Shown: positions 8,801 through 15,160, numbered from the stretch's first letter. The stretch is DNA of 19,440 nt from Candidatus Methanophagales archaeon ANME-1-THS (GCA_004212135.1 RXIE01000100.1:1-19440), one strand, 5' to 3'. Translations and numbers: made by a program. Notes: a model not told the origin generated them from the sequence alone.

Positions 8801-9762
8801 CCGGTACTGAATTCACAGCCGTAAATTTTGCTGTTACTTGCATTTAATATTGTTATGGGTATATGCTCGATAGACAGCCCTTCTTCTGCATAATTGTAAA
8901 GGGTGAGATTGCTCAATGTAATTTCATTTGAATCCTCGATGACGATGTTTCTCTTCTTATTCCTGGCACTCTTCTCAACTCCAACGGTGAATCCTGATAG
9001 TGTGATCTGCTCAGAGCTTTTTATCGTTATTAAATCAGCAAGTATACCTGAGCGTGTTATGAGCTTCACATCCCCGAGTCCGATTATCCAAAGAAGATTT
9101 TTATTCTCTATTCTGATGGTGTGTTCGTTGTCGTTGATGGGATATTCTCCACCCTCAATGTATATCGTACTTCCAGGTGAAGCCGCATCTATCGCTTGCT
9201 GGATTGTGGGATAATCGGTTGGGACGCGGATGATTGGAATTCCTTTTACAGTTACATCTATTGTGATGTTGTTGTTCGTTTCGTTCGATTCAGAGATATT
9301 ATTTTCCGGGTCGAGCTCAACCGTGAGGGAATAGTTCCCGGTAGTATTAGGAATCCAGTTAAAGGAGATAGATTTGTTTTCCATCCGATTCAGTGATTCT
9401 ATTTTTATTTCGTCCACTGTTTCATTGTTTACCGTGAATAGAGCTGTGAAATTAGAGGCATTGACAAGCCCTTTGTTTCTTATTCTTACTTCGATCTCAT
9501 TCGTGACGTTTGTATATGCAATGCCGCCGAAGCTTGTGATTGTAATATTTTCAGGCGTTATGTCCGGTAGCATCAATGGCAAATCATTTTTATCACTCCA
9601 ACCAATGATGTCCATGTCTTCCAGTTCGTGGTTTGTGATGTTTTTCGTATTATTCAATTCTTCTTCCGTCTGATTGGAAAGCGCAATTGCAGGTACCAAT
9701 GCTGAAAATACCAGTAAAATTATTGCTATTACCCCGATACCTTTATTCATCATGGTTTTCAC
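2899..9762 (-). CDS. Giant cell-surface protein: CARDB, NosD beta-helix, alpha/alpha-toroid, PQQ-type propeller, C-terminal anchor
   Basis: This ~2,287-aa secreted protein has these parts in order (approximate residues): signal peptide 1-28; CARDB domain 60-175; NosD-like right-handed beta-helix 180-495, opening with VPTDYPTIQQAIDAA and holding NNTIYNN-type turns; CARDB 500-605; prenyltransferase/terpene-cyclase-like alpha/alpha-toroid 608-900 with DGGW and DGSF turns and repeated ALVIQALTAAGED-type helices; four CARDB units starting near 908, 1010, 1112 and 1212, each opening with LPD, the last split by a ~180-aa insertion; a KNH-like domain 1474-1570 (PVGGEVWSG); PQQ-type beta-propeller 1575-1957; two CARDB 1960-2165; a PT linker and Gly-rich stretch 2166-2225; one TM helix near 2255-2275 and a basic cytoplasmic tail. 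NxS/T sequons are dense throughout. The toroid resembles the alpha domain of intrinsic factor/transcobalamin. The start is uncertain: GTG 9762 or ATG 9753/9750; all keep the signal peptide. Confidence 0.93.
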   Translation of the reverse strand: MKTMMNKGIGVIAIILLVFSALVPAIALSNQTEEELNNTKNITNHELEDMDIIGWSDKNDLPLMLPDITPENITITSFGGIAYTNVTNEIEVRIRNKGLVNASNFTALFTVNNETVDEIKIESLNRMENKSISFNWIPNTTGNYSLTVELDPENNISESNETNNNITIDVTVKGIPIIRVPTDYPTIQQAIDAASPGSTIYIEGGEYPINDNEHTIRIENKNLLWIIGLGDVKLITRSGILADLITIKSSEQITLSGFTVGVEKSARNKKRNIVIEDSNEITLSNLTLYNYAEEGLSIEHIPITILNASNSKIYGCEFSTGDSSPFGLIIGSESKGDIIENNTFISEKYSIFMGNTTDNILHNNIIHKILVGGVDSYSWPEVVYYSDNNTIYNNYISSISLQGDNNTIYNNTIFSLYPFSGNNNTIYLNNIFGKAGIHGNNSWNSTVPVNYSYNETTFTNYTGNFWFDYNGTDNNSDGIGDVPYKVCDNNSDYYPLIEPSGLTFDIGIKAIAKPYITYAGRENTILVTIERSGTYPCPEDVYVNFTVDGATKIIKIAPGENIVNFKWKPQNVGGYKLGVEVHPKNALLKEINDTNNKFSINVTVSPPLFYYADNISSALKFLKGEQLATGSIWGFENSGRAALGIVAAGEDPSTWRTTQSYSSSSLIDYLRWEPGYLASFSPPGSTPPCLTMPEDFARMVLVISAIGEDPTKFGGVNYLPMLKSYYDGEQFGDPDTVKDDALAILALVSSGDNDPRTKEMIINATNYIKGRQNKNTDGGWSSFSENSDSDVSTTALVIQALTAAGEDMNSQVITNGLNYLRNARDGEGGYSNVISTSYAIQAFIAAGEDLSNYTETINYLLSLQQSDGSFNYTANFSLFPPMTTTYPIPALCGEPYPVMLKTMREDYELPDVSVTGIVTDEEIYVNTSYEVKASIRSNGGIFYVDLFADGEFVERKKVHSVWHDSLTPVSFSWKPSTTGDHNLTVFADSMHNITESDEGNNNATKRVNVTLPDLFPSAITPPGNVFVNVTNIINCTIRGRTDEHFNVTLEADGEELIGKQRIKCIRDNLTVSFGWRPSKNKAYNLRLTVDSDKGVGERDENNNTLEETVTVLLPDLIPTSITAGEIFVNARNRVNVTVEGFAENFNISLIENGTVVGKTANVTCYGKENVTVYWKPTELGNHTITAFVDSDDDINETNEGNNNITATFEVLLPDLVPEEITPEVLYIDEVNTITVTVNGTAEGFNATLVIDEIVDKSGPLCVIITPIFNGTSGKNETFSGTATDSNLTYNITGSRANWSWEDINTLNISITSNTSTGFVDSGDTWCVDYVAVVVNYTDASSTNCTVELLNASDVIYSYNWSNENNTFISDDEYATATGIGSMRLGILGVDAIPDGNITSVFIKVEQHVVDAVPTKKAIRLKRTNLNTYNGSIEFKWVPMKLGDYRLTVFLDSDNNTAETNETNNNLTKRVIVANRIDLELTSPVGGEVWSGIQNVTWNASYKDPLLIDLFYSPDRGYRWIEIATNETNDGFYAWNTGVEEAPADPIDGEYMIKIVARSGMVTAEDKSGIFYIRNRNAGFEWGSFHDNAGYAPCDGPDTNEIAWVSEDIGACTSSSLIVAGGKVFVYATGQHGMHFGPSPYTYLVALKDSEKNAEVLWATRIASQEYGSWATPAYNSGSVFVSSGKGVYRIDAETGKIEWEFKFPTGEGSVNGGPAVTDRAIYAGDWWGHHYYCIKNNRTEPKVLWNFSMGYGARAQSTPAIAYGNVYFGSFCSGLCQSKAFCVDAVNGTEIWSTSTGDVCGSVTVADGLVYFTTYTRDAFYALNAINGSLIWTEPIGWSDSTPAYYSPPKSKSTRSYIYVVIVHGYVDPADLHCFDAKTGDEIWNTGGKGGQQGLGHWTASPIVTRDGKVFVGNSTTLSCLDAFTGDVIWQSDGGPSPVVVNGFVYTVHGGRVIKYGNGTMPDLIVEAPEYVVGKKGNITATIKNIGKSNVTKSFKVELRHKDKVIDNQTVEPPLNISEPKNITLKWTLDKPGRHYLTVEVNPPPGNVSESNPLNNTANITVNVEDNKPDLVTEIKVSPNPAPVGVTVTVEASITNIGNETNETFSAMFFVDGDQHAEAPSLPVNKSQRLNFNWSASKTGNHTLKVMAMIEIDANYTNNTDSAVVEVIEPTPTPSPTPTQTSPPGSGRGFGDGIGGGSAGGIGEGSGFGEGGAGEAGGMQIPVNASGSAEETKKEVLGFPFGNATSGASGGGGTLPILLVLLAILVITLFYFGYHKERRAYRRLRKR

Positions 9763-9834
9763 TTCTTTCCCTTCTTAATTGACAAGTTTCAGGATCCACG
9801 ATGCAAGATACATGTCATCACCACAACCATACAA

Positions 9835-10647
9835 TTACAACAATTTTATTGCTGGTATCCAGTCATAATAGATTTTTCCGTTAGCATCTACGAATGAACT
9901 GCAGTTCATCCAGCCATTTGCTGTTGGCAGCGCGGGTGTATGGTGAACTTGTGGATATGAGCCCGTTCGTATCGTGTAGTTGTAAACCATGCCTTCTTTC
10001 AATGTTAATGTTGTGTTGAACGAGATATTGTGGTAATCACCCCGGTAGCCGCCCCAGTTAGCGATTGCACACACTCCTTCCGTCTCGTTCCATATCTTTG
10101 CGAATTCTGTATGCCCGCCTGTGCCAACGCAGGGATAAGTGTAGAGTTTGTTCACAATGATTGTTTTATTTGGCTTTATTGTGCCATTATGCGTGCCGGA
10201 GATGCTGGGATATGGATTTTCTGGTCTTCCGGTATCGAAGATGGCGGGTTTGGCTTCAAGCGAGATATTGAAGTTAAAGTATCCACCATTGTCTATCTCT
10301 TGCTGAATTATTGTATGGTTTGTAACGTTTGACTGCGTTCCATCCGGGCTTTTGAGATCAAACTGTAACGTCTCACTCGCATTCACGTCGGTTCCATTAA
10401 CGAGCACGAGCTGGTAGTAGTTGGAAGTTGGGATTGTGTCTGCCTGCCACTTCGCACCACTGCCTAAGTTTGTTACGTTGACCACAGCACCGTTGCACGC
10501 ACTGCCGTTCTCGTAGAAGACATAGCCGTTTACCACGTATGGTGCAGGTGGTGCAGGTTGAGCTATAGCTGGTGCGACTGATACCGCGAACAATACCAAT
10601 GCACTCGCTAAGGCGATAACAGTTATACTTCCCATTCTTCTGTCCAT
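9835..10647 (-). CDS. Secreted two-domain beta protein (shared N-terminal domain plus unnamed archaeal C-terminal domain)
   Basis: The 270-aa secreted protein has a signal peptide (about 1-30, cleavage near APAIA-QP), then an Ig/transthyretin-like domain (about 36-132) beginning VVNGYVFYENGSACNGAVV, which is also present in the genes at 12072-13823 and 14072-15010. The C-terminal half (about 135-270; GTHNGTIKPNKTIIVNKLYT, YPCVGTGGHTEF, NYTIRTGSYPQVHHTPALP, DWIPAIKLL) is a beta-rich domain that I associate with archaeal surface proteins but cannot name. No membrane anchor is seen, so it is either free, sugar-linked or held by partners. AGGAGGTGG lies upstream with its GGAGG core 13 nt from the ATG. 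It follows the DUF4430 gene by 75 nt and precedes the giant gene by 72 nt, consistent with one transcription unit. Its function is unknown. Confidence 0.85.
   Translation of the reverse strand: MDRRMGSITVIALASALVLFAVSVAPAIAQPAPPAPYVVNGYVFYENGSACNGAVVNVTNLGSGAKWQADTIPTSNYYQLVLVNGTDVNASETLQFDLKSPDGTQSNVTNHTIIQQEIDNGGYFNFNISLEAKPAIFDTGRPENPYPSISGTHNGTIKPNKTIIVNKLYTYPCVGTGGHTEFAKIWNETEGVCAIANWGGYRGDYHNISFNTTLTLKEGMVYNYTIRTGSYPQVHHTPALPTANGWMNCSSFVDANGKIYYDWIPAIKLL
10526..10639. repeat. Signal-peptide cassette, copy 1 (112/114 nt identical to 14889-15002)
   Basis: The DNA encoding the signal peptide and first mature residues of this gene matches 14889-15002 at 112 of 114 positions by direct comparison, far above the similarity of the rest of the two genes. 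Gene conversion or a very recent duplication of the 5' end is the simplest explanation. Confidence 0.85.
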
Positions 10648-10722
10648 TTTTTTCTTTCCACCTCCTAAACAACTTTCATTTTTTTATTTGTCCGTCCAGT
10701 TTTCTATGTTATACTATATCGG

Positions 10723-11841
10723 TTATCGGGACTTCACCCAAACGCAGTCTTTGCCTTTAATTGGTGTGCCACAAAATTCTTCCTTGAGATTGCCGGTCAG
10801 TGTAAGTTCGACCTTTCCTTCACTCAGGTTTAATTTTTCGACTAATTCCTGGGTGTCAAACTTGAGTGAGAGGTCCGTATAGCCGTCGCCGTTGAGGTCA
10901 TGGCAGTCGCATAGTTCTCCTGCAAAGGGTGTGGCAACATCTTCGTAGCTCCAGCGAATCGGCGCAACTCCCTCTTCAATCCCTTCACGAGTTAGCAGGA
11001 TTGTGCTGGGATCTATGGTTGTAACGTCAAAGGACCCGGTGCCCAATACGGCAACTGGTAAGACCCCCTCACTCTTCGGGTTGAGCGGATTCGGACAGGA
11101 ACCGGGTTTGATATCAACAAAGACCGGCACTTCGGGTAAGCACCTGAATGACACGGGTGGATAGTTGTATATTCCACTTCCGTAGGTCGGATGAACGGCA
11201 TAGACATACCACGTGCCGGGTGTGGACCACTGGAATGTGCAGTTACCATCAGCACCGGTTGTTCCTACTGACGGACCCTCTCTATAAGCTGCGTTGCTGA
11301 CATTGACACTCGCACCGCTCAGCGGATAGGTTCCGGTCGTGTTCTTCCATGTAACGGTTGCAGTGATGTTCTCGCCAGGGTATATCGAAGTCTTATCAAG
11401 CGTCGTGAGCACCATGTAGTAGTTCAGCTTATAGTTGAACCAGTGGACGAACTCTCCTCCTGATAGGTCGTATTGAGCACCACCTACCCATGGAACCGTC
11501 TCGTTGACCGCATACATCCAGTTGTTGTAATCTCCGGGATCATTACCAATCTGGATCAGGTATTCGCCCCAAGCTGTCATTATTATATCCACATTGATGC
11601 CATTGTCCTGACAGTAGGCAACAAGGGCGCCCATCGCGGTATGGTTGTTGATTGTAATTCCGTCTTCTGTTACCGTGCCTGAGTAGACCGTGTAGCCTGG
11701 AGCTTTGAAGATGTTTCCGTTGATGCCGTCAGCGTAAAGGTCGACATTGATTGGCGGTAGTGCCGCCGCTGAAGATACTACAAACACTGCTAATATTATC
11801 ATCAATATTCCGACTAATACTGTTTTGTTTTTTATATCCAT
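10723..11841 (-). CDS. Secreted DUF4430 (transcobalamin beta-like) protein with Ig-like and Ca-binding-type C-terminal domains
   Basis: The 372-aa secreted protein starts with a signal peptide (about 1-28). Residues about 30-140 match the DUF4430 pattern: NHTAMGALVAYCQDNGI (a helix after a turn), then WGEYLIQIGN, NNWMYAVNETVPWVGGAQYD and GGEFVHWFNYKL. DUF4430 is structurally related to the beta domain of intrinsic factor/transcobalamin, which closes over bound cobalamin. An Ig-like domain follows (about 145-235; SGASVNVSNA, TTGADGNCTFQWSTPGTWYV). The last ~130 residues form a recurrent extracellular module (VDIKPGSCPNPLNPKSEGVL, CDCHDLNGDGYTDLSLKF) with an EF-hand-like DLNGDGYTD loop. No membrane anchor is seen. 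The GGAGG core is 15 nt before the ATG, and a ~110-bp conserved block precedes it. Cobamide binding is inferred from domain resemblance and from the BtuF/BtuC homologues downstream. Confidence 0.88.
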   Translation of the reverse strand: MDIKNKTVLVGILMIILAVFVVSSAAALPPINVDLYADGINGNIFKAPGYTVYSGTVTEDGITINNHTAMGALVAYCQDNGINVDIIMTAWGEYLIQIGNDPGDYNNWMYAVNETVPWVGGAQYDLSGGEFVHWFNYKLNYYMVLTTLDKTSIYPGENITATVTWKNTTGTYPLSGASVNVSNAAYREGPSVGTTGADGNCTFQWSTPGTWYVYAVHPTYGSGIYNYPPVSFRCLPEVPVFVDIKPGSCPNPLNPKSEGVLPVAVLGTGSFDVTTIDPSTILLTREGIEEGVAPIRWSYEDVATPFAGELCDCHDLNGDGYTDLSLKFDTQELVEKLNLSEGKVELTLTGNLKEEFCGTPIKGKDCVWVKSR

Positions 11842-11878
11842 TTTTTCCCTTTTTCACCTCCTAAATTTTTTTATTATC

Positions 11879-11990
11879 GGTGCATTCACCACGACACCCC
11901 TGCTGTGAAGCAGCAAAGGCAGGTCCCCCCTGCACCTCGAACCTTCTATTCGTGGTTTGAAAAATAATCGGGGGGGCGGAAGAACCGCCC
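11879..11990 (-). repeat. Conserved leader block, copy A (candidate structured RNA)
   Basis: This ~112-bp block is nearly identical to 16405-16513; both lie just upstream of the Shine-Dalgarno sequence of a secreted-protein gene. In transcript order it has a GGGCGG/CCGCCC hairpin and a T-rich run (could terminate the upstream gene), then ACCACGA, GGTGCA, a TGCTG/CAGCA hairpin, TCGTGGT and TGCACC. The first and third pair, and the second and fourth pair, in the crossed order of a pseudoknot. It contains GACCTGCC, also part of the cobalamin-riboswitch B12 box, but the other conserved parts of that riboswitch are missing. It could be a novel leader RNA or an interspersed repeat. Confidence 0.55.
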
Positions 11991-12071
11991 AATAAACAAA
12001 GAAGAAGGCAGAAAAGCCCTCTTGCATCTTTCAACTTTTTACTTTTTACGTACATTTCGTTCGCAACCTAT

Positions 12072-13823
12072 CTATTCGAAAAGCACCTGCGTATCACCAT
12101 ATTTTATGGGTGTAACTGCGGGCGTAGGCGTTGGAACCGGCTCATTACAGGTCAGAGTTCCGCTCTGGTCAACGAAGAATACCGAGTCACCAATTGTTAT
12201 CTTCCAGACTGGATAATACGGTGATTTGCCCCTGTAAACCAGTTCAAGGTATGCTTTTCTGCTTTGTTTCTCAGTCTCGTTATAGGTAATGTCGCCGAGC
12301 GTATTAACGTTTTCGTCAACGACATCAGCCTTTTTGAGCTTACCGGTTGCCTTTTCCTTTTCCACCACTTTTAACGTTGATTTGCCCTTCATTTCCTTAT
12401 ACACGATCTTCAATGCCTCCTGCGCTGTAACCGGCAGGTACTTGACAGGCTCTTTCACCCATGACGCTTCCTTGAACTTCCCGCCTTCAGAATCCACGAT
12501 GACCACTACCAGTACGCTATTGCCGTCGGGTTCGATACCGAAAGGCACCAGATAGTAATCGCCCGCATCGCTTTTCACCGCCATCGGTTTACCTGCTACC
12601 GTGCCGGCGAACGTCTCTTTGAAGTCACGGTCATAAGGTGCGAGCTGCTCGTTGACGCCCTCTATGGCTGCCTGCACGACCCTGTTCTCCTTTTCGCGGT
12701 CAAGCTTTCTGCTGCATATCAACTGGTTGAGTGGCTCGCCACCCACATCCACGGTGAGCTCCCCGTCTGTTGCTTCCGCAGTAATCGTGCCGCTGAACCT
12801 TGCCCTGGAATGGACTAACCGCACCTCAGAAGGCTCCTGCTCCGGCGGCTCGCAAATTGCCACATACCTGTTCTTGTAGCTGTCACCGTCTCTGACACCG
12901 GTAAGATTCTTGTAATATGTGCCCGTCCACTGGTCCACGGACTTGTAGGTGTTCTCGCCGATACCTCCCGGATTCGGGTCGTTTATCCAGAACCCGTAGA
13001 TGTCATAACTGCCCTGCGATTCCCGCTTTGGATTCTCACTTGTGTGTATTCCCCTTATTGCCATCCAGTTGGAGTAGTCGCTGTACGCCGGGGCAGCTGA
13101 AGGACCAAGATAATGCCAGTAGCAGATGTACCAGAGCGCACGCTCAACCGTGGTATAGCTTCCGATACCGTAGTTCGCATATTTACCACCGCCGTAAGAG
13201 GTGGTATTGTGTAGAATATCGTTCAATGTCCACTGCATACCCTTCGGGTCAACATACGAGAGGTTTTCGTTGCACGGCTTCTGGTTGTGCGCAATACCTG
13301 TCTCGTTCAAGTATTCCTGAGTTGGCACCAGAGGTCTGTAATGGTCAATCATCATCTGCATGACCGCAGGTCCGCTCCAGTTCGACTGCTCCCATCTTTT
13401 GTATGGATAGGTCATCCAGTTCAGGCAGTAGTGGTTCAGCGTGAGGTTGATGTTGAATACTCCTCCAGCGTTGATCTCATCTGCCGTAACGCTGTGGTCT
13501 GAGACATTGCAGTTGCTCTCGTTATTACCGAGATACTCGCATGCGATGATTCTAAGCGTATCGCCTTCTTTCACTTCACTGCTGTTCTCGAGCACGAGCT
13601 GGTAATAGTTATAACTTACATTTGTCTCCGCCGTCCATTCGGTGTCCGTGTTCAGATTGATCACAGTAACCGCAGGGTTATTGCATGGGTTGCCATTTCC
13701 CTTCCAGATATATCCGGAGATCATGTATGGCGTCTGTGGCTGCGCAGCAGCAGCCGCTGGCACTACCATGCAGCACATTGCTATTGCTGCCATAACCACC
13801 AAAATCAATATTTTTGCATTCAC
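12072..13823 (-). CDS. Secreted C39/papain-like protein with Cys-to-Ser change and PepSY-like C-terminal region
   Basis: The secreted protein (583 aa from the chosen start) has a signal peptide (about 1-27), the N-terminal beta domain shared with two neighbouring genes (about 30-130; YMISGYIWKGNGNPCNNPAV), and a C39/papain-like domain (about 135-325). The family site QxxxxCGPA reads EQSNWSGPAVMQMMIDHY here, so the nucleophilic Cys is Ser; His (WMAIRGIHT) and a downstream NDP motif are kept. It is probably a non-hydrolytic binding domain or an altered enzyme. The C-terminal ~240 residues hold PepSY-like stretches (VTAQEALKIVYKEM; YPVWKITIGDSVFFVDQSGT) and end without an anchor. GTG at 13821-13823 is chosen: the earlier in-frame GTG at 13838 lies inside the AGGAGGTG ribosome-binding site, while 13823 gives 14 nt from the GGAGG core, like its neighbours. 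The target is unknown. Confidence 0.82.
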   Translation of the reverse strand: MNAKILILVVMAAIAMCCMVVPAAAAAQPQTPYMISGYIWKGNGNPCNNPAVTVINLNTDTEWTAETNVSYNYYQLVLENSSEVKEGDTLRIIACEYLGNNESNCNVSDHSVTADEINAGGVFNINLTLNHYCLNWMTYPYKRWEQSNWSGPAVMQMMIDHYRPLVPTQEYLNETGIAHNQKPCNENLSYVDPKGMQWTLNDILHNTTSYGGGKYANYGIGSYTTVERALWYICYWHYLGPSAAPAYSDYSNWMAIRGIHTSENPKRESQGSYDIYGFWINDPNPGGIGENTYKSVDQWTGTYYKNLTGVRDGDSYKNRYVAICEPPEQEPSEVRLVHSRARFSGTITAEATDGELTVDVGGEPLNQLICSRKLDREKENRVVQAAIEGVNEQLAPYDRDFKETFAGTVAGKPMAVKSDAGDYYLVPFGIEPDGNSVLVVVIVDSEGGKFKEASWVKEPVKYLPVTAQEALKIVYKEMKGKSTLKVVEKEKATGKLKKADVVDENVNTLGDITYNETEKQSRKAYLELVYRGKSPYYPVWKITIGDSVFFVDQSGTLTCNEPVPTPTPAVTPIKYGDTQVLFE

Positions 13824-13860
13824 TTTTTTCCTTTTCACCTCCTAAAACTTTTAAAAAAGT

Positions 13861-14010
13861 TTAATAACCACAAGATTACACAGATTTTTTTTTATTCCCG
13901 CTATACAGGTATCATTTGTATTCATTCTATCCGCACCCTTTTCCCTTCAAAGTCTATCTCCTTTCATCTCATCCTTTAATCTATGTCAATCTGTGCAATC
14001 TGTGGTTTAA
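13861..14010. repeat. 150-bp intergenic element with ~22-bp imperfect terminal inverted repeats
   Basis: The spacer between two secreted genes starts with AACCACAAGATTACACAGAT (from 13866) and ends with AATCTGTGCAATCTGTGGTT (13988-14007), its near reverse complement. The ends resemble those of 2095-2251 although the interior differs (here AT/pyrimidine-rich, with no clear hairpin). A further half-site resembling the ends occurs near 15229-15252. No coding potential is seen. Confidence 0.5.
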
Positions 14011-14071
14011 AACTTCTCCAAAAAAATAAAGGGGATTAGAGGACCTGACCCCTCACTCAGATTTCATGGTA

Positions 14072-15010
14072 TTACGTGTGCGTGATGTCCACCTTTACGA
14101 AATCCGTGCTGATCTTTGACACTTTCTTCCCGGCATGCGGAGAATTCTGTACCACCAGTATCGTCATATTTCCGGTTGCATCGAGGTAGTTTCCGATCCC
14201 TGCAGTTCTCTCCGCGATCAGGTAGACTTCCGTTTTGACGGTCGTAGTAGCCAGTTCTTCGTATCCCGCGCCGTTCCAGATGTAAAGTGTTGCTCCCTGT
14301 ATCGCGCTCCTGTCGGCATGCGCTCCTATGCCATTCCAGAGTATCTCAATCTTTTGTATCTTTACCGGTTGTTCTGCGATCTTAAACACGAACCTGTGGG
14401 CTGCATACCAACCCAGATTAGTAGTGGAATCGCTCTGCATCGTTCCATCATCTCTGCTAATCTTGCCATACTGATCCCTTCTTGGGTTTGTCGAGGTTAT
14501 GAACACAATGCCCGGGACATCACTCGTAGCAGGCGGATTTGCATCTACCTGGAACCTGTATGCCCATTTGTCCGAACCCGCACCAGTTGTGAAATCGTAA
14601 GTGGTTACAGTTGGCACTTTTAGTGTGAGATTGAAATTGACTATTCCACCGTTATCGAGTTCATCCTGCGTTACCTCGTGGCTTGTTCTGTTGAACTGCG
14701 TCGCAGCCGGGTCCCTGGCATCGAACTGCAATACCTCGCTCATATTCACATCAGTGCCATTTGTGAGCACGAGTTCGTAGTAATTGGTGCCTGTACCATT
14801 CTCCGCAAGCCAGGTATTACTTGTATTCGTATTATTCACCTCAACGATAGGAGCATTGCACGCAGTCACGTCTTCGTAGAACACATATCCGTTTACCACG
14901 TATGGTGCAGGTGGTGCAGGTTGAGCTATAGCTGGTGCGACTGATACCGCGAACAATACCAGTGCACTCGCTAAGGCGATAGCAGTTATACTTCCCATTC
15001 TTGTCTTCAT
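14072..15010 (-). CDS. Secreted two-domain beta-sandwich protein
   Basis: The 312-aa secreted protein has a signal peptide (about 1-30), the shared N-terminal Ig/transthyretin-like domain (about 36-132; VVNGYVFYEDVTACNAPIVE) and a C-terminal beta-sandwich (about 135-312; WYAAHRFVFKIAEQPVKIQK, ATLYIWNGAGYEELATTT, NMTILVVQNSPHAGKKVSKI). The C-terminal domain resembles a recurrent extracellular module of archaeal surface proteins, but I cannot name it. No anchor is seen. The GGAGG core lies 15 nt before the ATG. The signal-peptide DNA is 112/114 identical to that of the gene at 9835-10647, while the mature parts have diverged. A leader with stacked hairpins precedes it. Role unknown; it is probably part of the same extracellular assembly. 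Confidence 0.85.
   Translation of the reverse strand: MKTRMGSITAIALASALVLFAVSVAPAIAQPAPPAPYVVNGYVFYEDVTACNAPIVEVNNTNTSNTWLAENGTGTNYYELVLTNGTDVNMSEVLQFDARDPAATQFNRTSHEVTQDELDNGGIVNFNLTLKVPTVTTYDFTTGAGSDKWAYRFQVDANPPATSDVPGIVFITSTNPRRDQYGKISRDDGTMQSDSTTNLGWYAAHRFVFKIAEQPVKIQKIEILWNGIGAHADRSAIQGATLYIWNGAGYEELATTTVKTEVYLIAERTAGIGNYLDATGNMTILVVQNSPHAGKKVSKISTDFVKVDITHT
14889..15002. repeat. Signal-peptide cassette, copy 2
   Basis: Partner of 10526-10639; only two mismatches in 114 nt, covering the signal peptide and the first mature residues. Divergence rises sharply just past the cassette. Confidence 0.85.
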
Positions 15011-15030
15011 TTTTTTCTTTTCTCACCTCC

Positions 15031-15160
15031 TAACAACTTTTTTACCTTCGGTAAAAACCTTGACTAAAAACTTAGTCCTGGTTTTTCTTTCTGCGAAAGA
15101 AACCTTTACTAAAGAAAGGTTCTTTTTTTGCCTTCGGCAAAAAACCTTGACTAAAAAATA
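15031..15160 (-). other. Hairpin-rich leader of the gene at 14072-15010, with a direct repeat
   Basis: The gene-free stretch 15011-15355 starts here. In transcript order the leader contains the hairpins TTTTTTGCC/GGCAAAAAA, AACCTTT/AAAGGTT, GACTAA/TTAGTC and TTTTTACC/GGTAAAAA. A ~30-nt unit, reading TTTTTAGTCAAGG and then a CCGAAGG loop on the minus strand, occurs twice about 87 nt apart. Stacked U/A-rich hairpins right before a ribosome-binding site could control transcription read-through or mRNA stability. The remaining 15161-15273 is AT-rich with nothing recognised except a partial CACGAGAT-type half repeat. Confidence 0.45.

Noticed and set aside
11879..11990. Cobalamin riboswitch
   Set aside because: Only an 8-nt B12-box-like match is present; the other conserved helices and loops are absent and the block is too short.
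11861..12055. 64-codon frame on the minus strand across leader block A
   Set aside because: No good ribosome-binding site precedes it, and relative to block B the frame shifts in the middle, so the shared sequence is not conserved as protein.
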